The notes under the pieces were generated by a model, which ran no database searches, was not told where the DNA came from, and was given only the letters and a program-made list of their open reading frames with translations. Below are positions 28,129 through 35,372 of a stretch of 64,000 bases of DNA, piece by piece. This stretch comes from Candidatus Methylospira mobilis (GTDB lineage: Bacteria > Pseudomonadota > Gammaproteobacteria > Methylococcales > Methylococcaceae): the NCBI RefSeq assembly GCF_009498235.1, contig NZ_CP044205.1, forward strand, positions 3,721,389 through 3,785,388, in the 5' to 3' direction. How positions within the stretch are numbered: position 1 is the stretch's first letter; every line of letters starts with the position of its first letter. A program made the translations under genes and the position numbers.

Positions 28129-29072
28129 TGCGCTGGTTATTCGCTTTATTCGAAACCCTGATCTTCATCGGCAGCGCTCCGTTACTGGCCGGATGGATAA
28201 AATGGGTCAAGTGCCGTCTGCAAAACCGTAAAGCGCCGTCCGTTCTTCAGCCCTACCGTAATCTCTTCAAGCTGTTTACCAAAACGCCGGTCGTCGCAGA
28301 GCAGGCGTCATGGCTGTTTCTTGCCGCGCCCTATGTAATCTGCGCATCAATGATACTATCCGCGGCTATCGTGCCTTTTATAGCGGCGCATCTCCCTACG
28401 GCTGAGGTCGCGGACCTTATCGTACTGGTCGGTTTTTTTGCGCTCGGGCGGTTTTTTCTGGCCTTGGCGGGCATGGACCTCGGCACCGCATTCGGCGGCA
28501 TGGGGTCATCGCGGGAAATGACAATTTCTGCATTGGCCGAACCCGCCATGCTGATGGCAGTGTTCACCCTGGCCATGAGCGCATCCACCACCAATCTATC
28601 CAACGTCACGGATTACGTGCTGAATAGCGGCCTGGTGTTGCGACCATCGTTTATTTTCGCTTTGGGCGGCATGCTGCTGGTAACGATAGCAGAAAACGGG
28701 CGCATACCGGTCGATAACCCGGCCACCCATCTCGAACTGACCATGATACACGAAGCCATGATACTGGAGTACAGCGGGAAATATCTGGCTTTCATAGAGT
28801 GGGCCAGCCAGATTCGCTTAATGTTGTACGGTGTGGTCATTTGCAACGTCTTCTTGCCATGGGGTATTGCCGACGAGCTCACGCTGCCGGCGCTGAAATA
28901 TGGCGCGCTGGCCATCGCCGGTAAACTCATGGTGCTGGGGATTTTGTTGCCGGTTTGCGAAACGGCATTCGCCAAGATGCGCGTGTTCCGGATACAGGAA
29001 TTTCTGGGCTTTGCGTATCTGCTGAGCCTGCTGGGCATGCTCAGCCACATTATTCTCGAGGTCGACAAATAA
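28128..29072 (+). CDS. hyfC: HyfC-like (NuoH-type) membrane subunit
   Basis: A 314-residue NuoH/HycD-type protein with about eight TM helices that anchors the peripheral arm to the membrane arm. The loop GGMLLVTIAENGRIPVDNPA followed by HLELTMIHEAMILEYSG carries the conserved acidic residues of this subunit. The early segment QPYRNLFKLFTKTPVVAEQAS is the family's conserved cytoplasmic loop. The ATG overlaps the hyfB stop (TAATG) and its own stop overlaps the hyfE ATG, so the genes are translationally coupled. Confidence 0.95.
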   Translation: MRWLFALFETLIFIGSAPLLAGWIKWVKCRLQNRKAPSVLQPYRNLFKLFTKTPVVAEQASWLFLAAPYVICASMILSAAIVPFIAAHLPTAEVADLIVLVGFFALGRFFLALAGMDLGTAFGGMGSSREMTISALAEPAMLMAVFTLAMSASTTNLSNVTDYVLNSGLVLRPSFIFALGGMLLVTIAENGRIPVDNPATHLELTMIHEAMILEYSGKYLAFIEWASQIRLMLYGVVICNVFLPWGIADELTLPALKYGALAIAGKLMVLGILLPVCETAFAKMRVFRIQEFLGFAYLLSLLGMLSHIILEVDK

Positions 29073-29755
29073 TGAATGTCACGCTTACACAGCACACGCT
29101 CCACGAACAGGCGATTCTTTTTATCGCCGCATTGATAGTCTTCATATCATTCCTGATGCTGGCGCAAAAACGTCTGATTAACCTGGTCCTGCTGTTTGCC
29201 GGTCAAGGCCTGCTGTTGTCCCTGGCGACAGCGATAGTCGGCTATTCGCAATCGTCGCATCACCTGTACGGATCTGCGCTGATCACACTGATATTAAAGG
29301 TAGCCATCATTCCCGCCATGCTGTTCAGGCTGATCGTGAGCCTGGATATCGAAAAAGACGCGGAAAAGGTGCTATACCCCGGCGTTATCATGATGATAGC
29401 CGCATCGCTGGTGCTGTTCAGTTATTACGTGGTGCTGCCCATTGCGCAGCTGTCCACGCTTGCCACCCGCAACACCATTGCCGTGAGCCTTGCGGTCGTG
29501 TTGCTGGGCATGCTGCTGATGATTTCCAGGCGTCAGGCCGTGGCTCACGTCGTCGGTTTCATGGCTATCGAAAACGGTTTGTTCTTCGCCGCAGTGGCAT
29601 CAACGCGGGGTATGCCGCTGGTAGTCGAACTGGGTATTGCATTCGATGTGCTCGTTGCAGCCATATTATTTGGCGTATTTTTCTTTCACATCCGCTCCAG
29701 CATCGAATCCCTGGATGTCGACCGGCTCAACCGCCTTAGCGAGGTCGAGTCATGA
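29072..29755 (+). CDS. hyfE: HyfE-like membrane subunit
   Basis: A 227-residue protein starting at MNVTLTQHTLHEQ, where the ATG overlaps the hyfC stop; a longer in-frame extension upstream lies inside hyfC and is rejected. Six or so TM helices. The C-terminal half resembles NuoK (AHVVGFMAIENGLFFAAVAS, with the membrane glutamate) fused to an N-terminal hydrophobic part, as in HyfE of hydrogenase-4. It overlaps hyfF by four bases. Probable role: part of the ion-translocating membrane arm. Confidence 0.92.
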   Translation: MNVTLTQHTLHEQAILFIAALIVFISFLMLAQKRLINLVLLFAGQGLLLSLATAIVGYSQSSHHLYGSALITLILKVAIIPAMLFRLIVSLDIEKDAEKVLYPGVIMMIAASLVLFSYYVVLPIAQLSTLATRNTIAVSLAVVLLGMLLMISRRQAVAHVVGFMAIENGLFFAAVASTRGMPLVVELGIAFDVLVAAILFGVFFFHIRSSIESLDVDRLNRLSEVES

Positions 29756-31215
29756 TCGCGCTCTATCTGGTTCTTATTCTTCCCTTGCTGGGCATGGTTT
29801 ACCAGGTTTTCTTCGGCCACTTGCCCAATGCAGGAGGCATGAACGTCAAATTCAACGCAGCAACGTTTCTGATAACGCTGTTCCTGGCTTACGAAGTGCT
29901 GGATCAAGGCCGTCTGGTAACGCGCGACGAACAGTTTTTGCTCGACGCATTCAATGTTTACCTGATCGTGCTGACTGCCTTTATCGGCACCACGACGGCC
30001 ATGTTTTCCAACCCCTATATGGAAAACGAACGGAAGCACGGACGTCTGACCGAGCAGCGTTTGAAATTCTATCTGGTCATGTACCAGGGCTTCATGCTGA
30101 GCATGTACCTGGTGTTGACCACCAACAACATGGGGTTAATGTGGGTATCCATGGAGGCAGCCACGTTGACCACGGTTTTGCTGGTCAGTTTGTACCGAAC
30201 GCCCGAGTCGATAGAAGCCGCGTGGAAATACTTCATCCTTTGCGGCGTCGGTATCGCGCAGGCGCTGTTCGGCACCGTACTGCTTTACTTTGCAGCCAAC
30301 CAGATCGGTCTTACCGGCAATGATGCTCTGTTCTGGTCCGTGCTTTACCAGCATGCGGCGGAACTGAACCCAACCGTACTCGGCCTGGCGTTTGTATTCC
30401 TGTTGATGGGCTACGGCACCAAGGTCGGTCTGGTGCCGATGCATCACTGGCTGCCCGATGCGCATTCGGAAGGACCCACGCCAATGTCGGCGGTTTTATC
30501 CGGATTATTGCTGAACGATGCGCTCTATGCGGTCGTACGCTGCAAAATGGTGGTGGACAGCTCCGTGGGGACGCATCTCGCCGGTTATATGATGATGGGA
30601 TTCGGACTCCTATCATTCCTGGTAGCCGCGCTGTTTCTGCATCGCCAGCGCGACGTCAAGCGGCTGTTCAGTTATTCTTCCATCGAACATATGGGCTTGA
30701 TGACTTTTGCCTTCGGCGTCGGCGGCGCGTTGGCCACTTTCGGCGCATTGTTGCACATGACCGTCCATTCCCTGACCAAATCAGCCATTTTTGTAACGGT
30801 AGGCCATGCCGCACAAATCAGCAAAACCCAGAAAATTGAAAAGATTCGCGGACTTATCAATACCCAGCCCATGGTCGGCTGGGGACTGCTGGTCGGCACG
30901 CTCGCAATCGCCGGCTTTCCTCCCTTCGGCGTATTCACCAGTGAATTTCTGGTATTGACGGCTACCATGGAGGCCTATCCCTGGCTGACGCCCTTGTTAT
31001 TGCTGGGCCTGGGCGTCGCGTTTGCCGGCTTGTTCCGTAACCTGCATCCGATGGCTTATGGCGCGCCGCCCAAAGGACAGATTCCGGTTCGGGCCAACTT
31101 GTGGCCTGTCATGGCGCACCTGGCCCTGGTGTTATGGCTGGGATTTGCAATTCCCGACGTGCTTTCCAACTGGTTTAATCAAGCCACGTTGCTGATAACA
31201 GGGAGTATGCCGTAG
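29752..31215 (+). CDS. hyfF: HyfF-like antiporter subunit
   Basis: A 487-residue NuoM/NuoN-type protein with about 14 TM helices. Conserved elements are WVSMEAATLTTVLLVSLYR (membrane Glu), GYGTKVGLVPMHHWLPDAH (membrane Lys), DVKRLFSYSSIEHMGLM and HMTVHSLTKSAIFVTVGHAAQ. It is a second ion-pumping subunit beside HyfB. Overlaps with both neighbours (ATGA with hyfE, TAGTG with hyfG) place it in the same transcript. Confidence 0.95.
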   Translation: MIALYLVLILPLLGMVYQVFFGHLPNAGGMNVKFNAATFLITLFLAYEVLDQGRLVTRDEQFLLDAFNVYLIVLTAFIGTTTAMFSNPYMENERKHGRLTEQRLKFYLVMYQGFMLSMYLVLTTNNMGLMWVSMEAATLTTVLLVSLYRTPESIEAAWKYFILCGVGIAQALFGTVLLYFAANQIGLTGNDALFWSVLYQHAAELNPTVLGLAFVFLLMGYGTKVGLVPMHHWLPDAHSEGPTPMSAVLSGLLLNDALYAVVRCKMVVDSSVGTHLAGYMMMGFGLLSFLVAALFLHRQRDVKRLFSYSSIEHMGLMTFAFGVGGALATFGALLHMTVHSLTKSAIFVTVGHAAQISKTQKIEKIRGLINTQPMVGWGLLVGTLAIAGFPPFGVFTSEFLVLTATMEAYPWLTPLLLLGLGVAFAGLFRNLHPMAYGAPPKGQIPVRANLWPVMAHLALVLWLGFAIPDVLSNWFNQATLLITGSMP

Positions 31216-32825
31216 TGGAGAATACAACTTTGCGCTCACGCTTTCAGTGGCTGCCTGAATTGCAGACCAGCCTGGTGTATCGCGACATTTCTTTAAAAGA
31301 GATAATCAACGACGGCTTGCAACCGGCGCGCCTGTTCGAAGTCGCCCACCAACATTGGGGGGCGGATCTGGCGCATGAAGTCAAGCAAATGAACTTCCGC
31401 TTTGTGGCGCTGTGGGTCGAAGACGGAGAAGATAGCTTCACGCTAACCGCATGCCTGGAAAAACAGGCGGACTATATACTGCTGCGCTGTTTTGTTCCGG
31501 GAGAAATTGCGGAGGCGCCCTCCTTCACGCCTTATTTCCCGGCTGCGGATAGAATGGAAAGGCACGCAACCGACTTGTTCGGCATTCGTTTTCCTGATCA
31601 TCCCGACCCGCGCCGCTGGACCCGCCATCAAGCCTGGAGCGAACGACAGTTTCCGTTACGCAAAAACTTCCCTGTGTCCGGCACTCCCTTGCCCTTAACC
31701 CCTCCCGATCATAACTACCCGTTTATCGGAGCGCAAGGCAACGGCGTCTACGAAATCCCGGTGGGTCCGGTGCATGCCGGCACTATCGAGCCGGGGCATT
31801 TCCGTTTTCTTGCAGTGGGTGAAACGGTGCTGAATCTGGAGGAACATCTGGGCTATGTCCATAAAGGCATCGAAAAAATCGCGGAAGGGCGCGACCCGCA
31901 AGGACTGGCCCGGCTGGCGGGCCGGGTTTCCGGCGACGCTACCGTAGCCCACGCCTGGGCGGCGTGCATGGCGATGGAGAACGCGGCCGGCATAACCGTA
32001 CCCGCAAGAGCGGTGTTTCTGCGGGCAATTTTCGCCGAACGCGAGCGTATAGCCAATCATCTGGGCGATATAGGCGGAATTTGTAACGATGTCGGTTTCG
32101 CCTTCGCCAATTATCAGTTCAGCCGTTTGCGCGAAATATGGCAACGTGACAATTATGCCTGGTTCGGGCACCGTTTTCTTATGGATGCCGTCGTCCCGGG
32201 CGGCGTGGCAAAAAATATCGATGAGAAAATCGTGGATGCAATGCGATCCGCCCTTTTACGCTTGCGCGGCGAACTTGATGAATTGCGCCCGATACTGGAA
32301 AACAACGGATCGCTGCAGGATCGCCTGGTTACGGCCGGCTATCTGTCGCAAGAACTTGCCCAGGCCTTCGCTTGCGTGGGATATATGGCCCGCGCCAGCG
32401 GCGTCGACTACGATGTGCGCCGCGATGCGCCTTACCCGCCTTACGATGCATTCCCGACCAAGGCGGTCTGCAGTGCGGACGGCGATGTAGCCGCGCGCTT
32501 GCATGTGCGTTATGAGGATATTTATGCCGCGCTCGACCTATTGGAGCGCCTGCTTGCGTCGTTGCCGCGGCAACGGGAAATCCTTGCCGCCTGGCATGTT
32601 CCTCCGGCGGGCGCCGAAGGTATCGGCATCCTGGAAAGTTGGCGCGGCGAACTGCTGTGCCATGTCCGGTTCGGCGAAAACAACCGCATTGCCCGCTATT
32701 ATCCCCGCGATCCCAGCGTGCTGAACTGGCCTTCGCTGGAAAAACTGATCCACAATAATATCGTGCCGGACTTCCCGCTTTGCAACAAATCGGTCAATGC
32801 ATCGTATTCCGGTCAGGATCTTTGA
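31215..32825 (+). CDS. hyfG: HyfG-like large subunit lacking the NiFe site (Ehr type)
   Basis: A 536-residue protein starting at a GTG that overlaps the hyfF stop. Residues about 1-155 are NuoC-like and the rest NuoD/HycE-like (EEHLGYVHKGIEKIAEGRDPQG, RERIANHLGDIGGICNDVGF). Active HycE/HyfG enzymes bind NiFe by an N-terminal RxCGxC and a C-terminal DPCxxC. Here the first reads RVSGDATVAH (237-246), with Ser239 and Ala242 in place of cysteine, and the second reads NASYSG (528-533), with Ser530 and Gly533. All four ligands are gone and no C-terminal peptide for maturation follows. The protein cannot be a NiFe hydrogenase; it matches energy-converting-hydrogenase-related (Ehr) complexes or a quinone-binding NuoD-like role. 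Confidence 0.95.
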   Translation: MENTTLRSRFQWLPELQTSLVYRDISLKEIINDGLQPARLFEVAHQHWGADLAHEVKQMNFRFVALWVEDGEDSFTLTACLEKQADYILLRCFVPGEIAEAPSFTPYFPAADRMERHATDLFGIRFPDHPDPRRWTRHQAWSERQFPLRKNFPVSGTPLPLTPPDHNYPFIGAQGNGVYEIPVGPVHAGTIEPGHFRFLAVGETVLNLEEHLGYVHKGIEKIAEGRDPQGLARLAGRVSGDATVAHAWAACMAMENAAGITVPARAVFLRAIFAERERIANHLGDIGGICNDVGFAFANYQFSRLREIWQRDNYAWFGHRFLMDAVVPGGVAKNIDEKIVDAMRSALLRLRGELDELRPILENNGSLQDRLVTAGYLSQELAQAFACVGYMARASGVDYDVRRDAPYPPYDAFPTKAVCSADGDVAARLHVRYEDIYAALDLLERLLASLPRQREILAAWHVPPAGAEGIGILESWRGELLCHVRFGENNRIARYYPRDPSVLNWPSLEKLIHNNIVPDFPLCNKSVNASYSGQDL

Positions 32826-32853
32826 CGCCAACCTCTCTCGCCGAGCGATATCA

Positions 32854-33360
32854 ATGAGCTTATTTGGAAAAATATTTAAAACCGGTATCATCACCGAACG
32901 CTTCGACGCCTACAGCGACGCAGAAATGAATCAAGTTGGTGCAGAATTGAGGCGCGTGGTCGATCGCCGCTTCAGCGGCAACCTCGTCATCAGGCAGGTG
33001 GATCCCGGCTCCTGCAACGGCTGCGAACTGGAAATAAACGCGCTCGGCAACGGGTTTTATGATATCGAGCGCTATGGCATCAGCTTTGCGGCTTCGCCTC
33101 GCCATGCCGACGTTTTGCTGGTAACAGGACCGGTGGCGCGTCATATGCAGGCCGCCCTGCTCGCCACGTACGAGGCCACCCCCGATCCCAAATGGGTAGT
33201 CGCCGTCGGCGACTGCGCGGTCAACGCCGGCGAATTCGGCCAGACCTATGCAAGTTGCGGCGCGGTAGAGCAGGTCATTCCCGTCGATCTCGTTATCCCC
33301 GGTTGCCCCCCTACGCCGTTGAGTCTCATGAAAGGATTATTGAAACTGGCCGGACAATGA
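32854..33360 (+). CDS. hyfI: HyfI-like FeS small subunit (NuoB type)
   Basis: A 168-residue NuoB/HycG-type protein. I start it at MSLFGKIFKTGIITERF, a typical opening, and reject a start 57 bases upstream that would overlap hyfG. The four ligands of the N2-like [4Fe-4S] cluster are present: Cys54 and Cys57 (PGSCNGCELE), Cys121 (VGDCAVN) and Cys151 (IPGCPPTP). So an electron-carrying cluster remains next to the altered large subunit. It is the last gene of the operon. No hyfH/NuoI-type ferredoxin, hyfA, hyfD or hyp maturation genes adjoin. Confidence 0.94.
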   Translation: MSLFGKIFKTGIITERFDAYSDAEMNQVGAELRRVVDRRFSGNLVIRQVDPGSCNGCELEINALGNGFYDIERYGISFAASPRHADVLLVTGPVARHMQAALLATYEATPDPKWVVAVGDCAVNAGEFGQTYASCGAVEQVIPVDLVIPGCPPTPLSLMKGLLKLAGQ

Positions 33361-33509
33361 AACTGCGCGAGCCGGAATGACCGGGCAAAACACTTAACGT
33401 CTTCGCATGTTTGTCAGAAGGCCGTAGCCAGGCGGAGCCTGCTCGGCAACGATTTCAAAAGGGTCTGGCGCTTTGATGGTAAATATTGGCACCGGACCCG
33501 CTGCTGAAC

Positions 33510-33644
33510 CTAGATTAAAGCAATCACTACAAACACGCCCATCAGCGCAGTAAACAGCAAAGGTGCAACTTGTTCCAGGAATTCCGGATCATTGCTGGCT
33601 TGCAGAAGGTTTTTCATATGGGTGTTAATTCTCAACGTCGTCAT
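33510..33644 (-). CDS. small membrane protein of 44 residues
   Basis: A short frame on the minus strand convergent with the hyf-like operon. It encodes MTTLRINTHMKNLLQASND at the N-terminus and a hydrophobic C-terminal tail (LLFTALMGVFVVIALI) that could span or anchor in the membrane. AGGAT lies nine bases before the ATG. The sharp soluble-then-hydrophobic pattern and the site support a real gene, but I do not recognise the family. Confidence 0.45.
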   Translation of the reverse strand: MTTLRINTHMKNLLQASNDPEFLEQVAPLLFTALMGVFVVIALI

Positions 33645-33973
33645 GGCATGAATATCCTGTTTTTTTGATTTTGTATATTCTATACCTCAGCACAATTCGG
33701 ACCATAAAATTATTATAAAAATTTCAACACACTAACTTAACTCCTGCTTTCCATTCATGCTCATTTTGGTGCAAATTCACCACGAATCCACAAATGAAAC
33801 CCATGGACCGAAATTCGCATGCCTGTTAACTATTCAGCGCCTTGGAGCCTGCGACTATTCGGCATGCCGTGGAACAGGAAAAAAGAGGTGGGACAGGGAA
33901 ACCTTTTACAACTCGCTCAGCAAGCCTGTGGGAGTTGCTGGAAAGTGTAAAATACGCGATCCCCGCGAGCAAA
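33645..33973. other. intergenic region, AT-rich
   Basis: No supported gene. It contains an AT-rich stretch (33660-33740) that could hold the promoter of the 44-residue gene, and the partial repeat motif AACTATTCAGC at 33828-33838. Confidence 0.45.
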
Positions 33974-34624
33974 TCAGGCTGCAGCCCATCCCTTCGCCCT
34001 TTTCAGCAAAGCCTTGACTTCCGCATCGCTGGTTTGTGAAAAATCGTCGTAAGCGCCCCCGACGCTGTAAAACGGCTTGGGAATATCCAGACAAATCATT
34101 TCATCCGCCATTTTACTTAGCAATGCGCAGGCAGAATCTGAAGCCACCGGCGCCGCGACGACCACTCTACCGGCCTGCTGTTGGCGGGCGGCAAGTAGCG
34201 CGGCCTGCATATTGGAGCCGGTAGCCATTCCGTCGTCGACCAGGATCGCAGTTTGCCCCGAGAGTACCGGAGCCGCGCTGCCGCCGCGATAGGCTTGGTT
34301 GCGCCGGAATAACTCCGCATGCTCCGCTTTGATTACCCGCTCGATTGCTGCGGAGGAAATGTGCAGGCTGCGCACCAGATCTTCATCCAGCACCTGTACA
34401 TTACCGTTGGCGATGGCCCCCATGGCGACTTCTTCATGTCCTGGAATGCCAAGCTTGCGGACCAGCATCAGATCCAGCGGCAGATGCAGAGCAAGAGCGA
34501 TTTCGAATGCGACCGGCACCCCTCCGCGCGGCAAAGCCAGCACAAGAGTATTCGGTTGCCCCTTGTAAGAAACAAGCGCTTCCGCTAATTGCCGCCCCGC
34601 ATCATTTCGATTTTGAAAATACAT
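33974..34624 (-). CDS. phosphoribosyltransferase family protein
   Basis: About 216 residues. The PRPP-binding loop is AILVDDGMATGSNMQAAL (about 132-149), and the N-terminal part has LALPRGGVPVAFEIALAL and LVRKLGIPGHEEVAMGAIA, the pattern of the stand-alone phosphoribosyltransferase-like proteins often found beside stress genes. The substrate is not known. I start at ATG 34624 with GGGGTG upstream. It lies divergent from the hsp20-lon pair. Confidence 0.85.
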   Translation of the reverse strand: MYFQNRNDAGRQLAEALVSYKGQPNTLVLALPRGGVPVAFEIALALHLPLDLMLVRKLGIPGHEEVAMGAIANGNVQVLDEDLVRSLHISSAAIERVIKAEHAELFRRNQAYRGGSAAPVLSGQTAILVDDGMATGSNMQAALLAARQQQAGRVVVAAPVASDSACALLSKMADEMICLDIPKPFYSVGGAYDDFSQTSDAEVKALLKRAKGWAAA

Positions 34625-34934
34625 GGCGAGCACCCCGCTGCTGTCTATTTACCCGGTTGTTTTCGTGCTTATATACTCGGTTTGATACTGTCGAAATCAA
34701 ATTTAACTATATTATATTCAGCACGGTCCGATTCAAGCTTCATCGCTCCGCCAAAAGTTCTCCGCAAGACGTTTTTCAACATCACCTTCCCGCTTAAACT
34801 AAAGCGTACCGCCCACTCCGAAATTGGTACTGCCTATCGTAACATTCTTTCACAAGCCTGTTTAAATCGTCGCTGTTGACAGCATTTCAGCATACGCGCA
34901 TGCTCTAGCACTACTTGACGCTACGAGGCTATGC
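34625..34934. other. divergent intergenic region before hsp20
   Basis: No gene seen. TTGACA at 34876-34881 followed after 17 bases by CATGCT (34899-34904) is a weak candidate promoter for hsp20-lon. An AT-rich stretch at 34650-34725 may serve the divergent phosphoribosyltransferase gene. I could not find a clear heat-shock sigma promoter. Confidence 0.35.
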
Positions 34935-35336
34935 ATGATCTCTCGAGATTACTTGCGCTGGATATGGTTCGAGGCTTCCGCCCAATTGAGTCGCAGCGAC
35001 CGCCTGCATCGTTCGCGCGTAAACCCGGCAAAGGCGTCGAATCAACCGAACTGGGAGCCGCCGGTCGATGTATTTGATCTGGGAGACCGCGTGCGGGTGC
35101 TGGTCGCATTGCCCGGCGTGGAAGCGTCCACCATCGAAGTTTCGTTCGAAGCGGGGGTGCTGCGCATTTTCGGACACCGCCCTTTCCCGGACGTCTCATG
35201 CCGTGCAGCCATTCGTTTGATGGAAATCCCGTGGGGCCGTTTCGTGCGGCGCATTGAGCTGCCGGACTTTCGCTTGAGCCCAGAATCCTTTGAATTTTCA
35301 AACGGCTGTCTCGACATTAGCTTGCTTAAGGATTGA
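34935..35336 (+). CDS. Hsp20/alpha-crystallin small heat shock protein
   Basis: A 133-residue protein. Residues about 38-130 form the alpha-crystallin domain: WEPPVDVFDLGDRVRVLVALPGV (cut here at the usual first strands), GVLRIFGHRP (the G-V-L-x-I strand) and WGRFVRRIELP. The chain ends at NGCLDISLLKD, so the C-terminal I-x-I anchor used by many Hsp20s to form large oligomers is missing. It is an ATP-independent holdase in the cytoplasm. AGG precedes the ATG. It lies 36 bases before lon on the same strand, a holdase-protease pair likely to be induced together by stress. Confidence 0.88.
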   Translation: MISRDYLRWIWFEASAQLSRSDRLHRSRVNPAKASNQPNWEPPVDVFDLGDRVRVLVALPGVEASTIEVSFEAGVLRIFGHRPFPDVSCRAAIRLMEIPWGRFVRRIELPDFRLSPESFEFSNGCLDISLLKD

Positions 35337-35372
35337 ATGTTGCTGTAATCAATCAGACACAGGACTATCACC

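Noticed and set aside
26005-33360. Hydrogenase-4 or formate hydrogenlyase as an active hydrogen enzyme
   Set aside because: The large subunit lacks all four NiFe-binding cysteines and a maturation tail, and no hyp or formate dehydrogenase genes are present.
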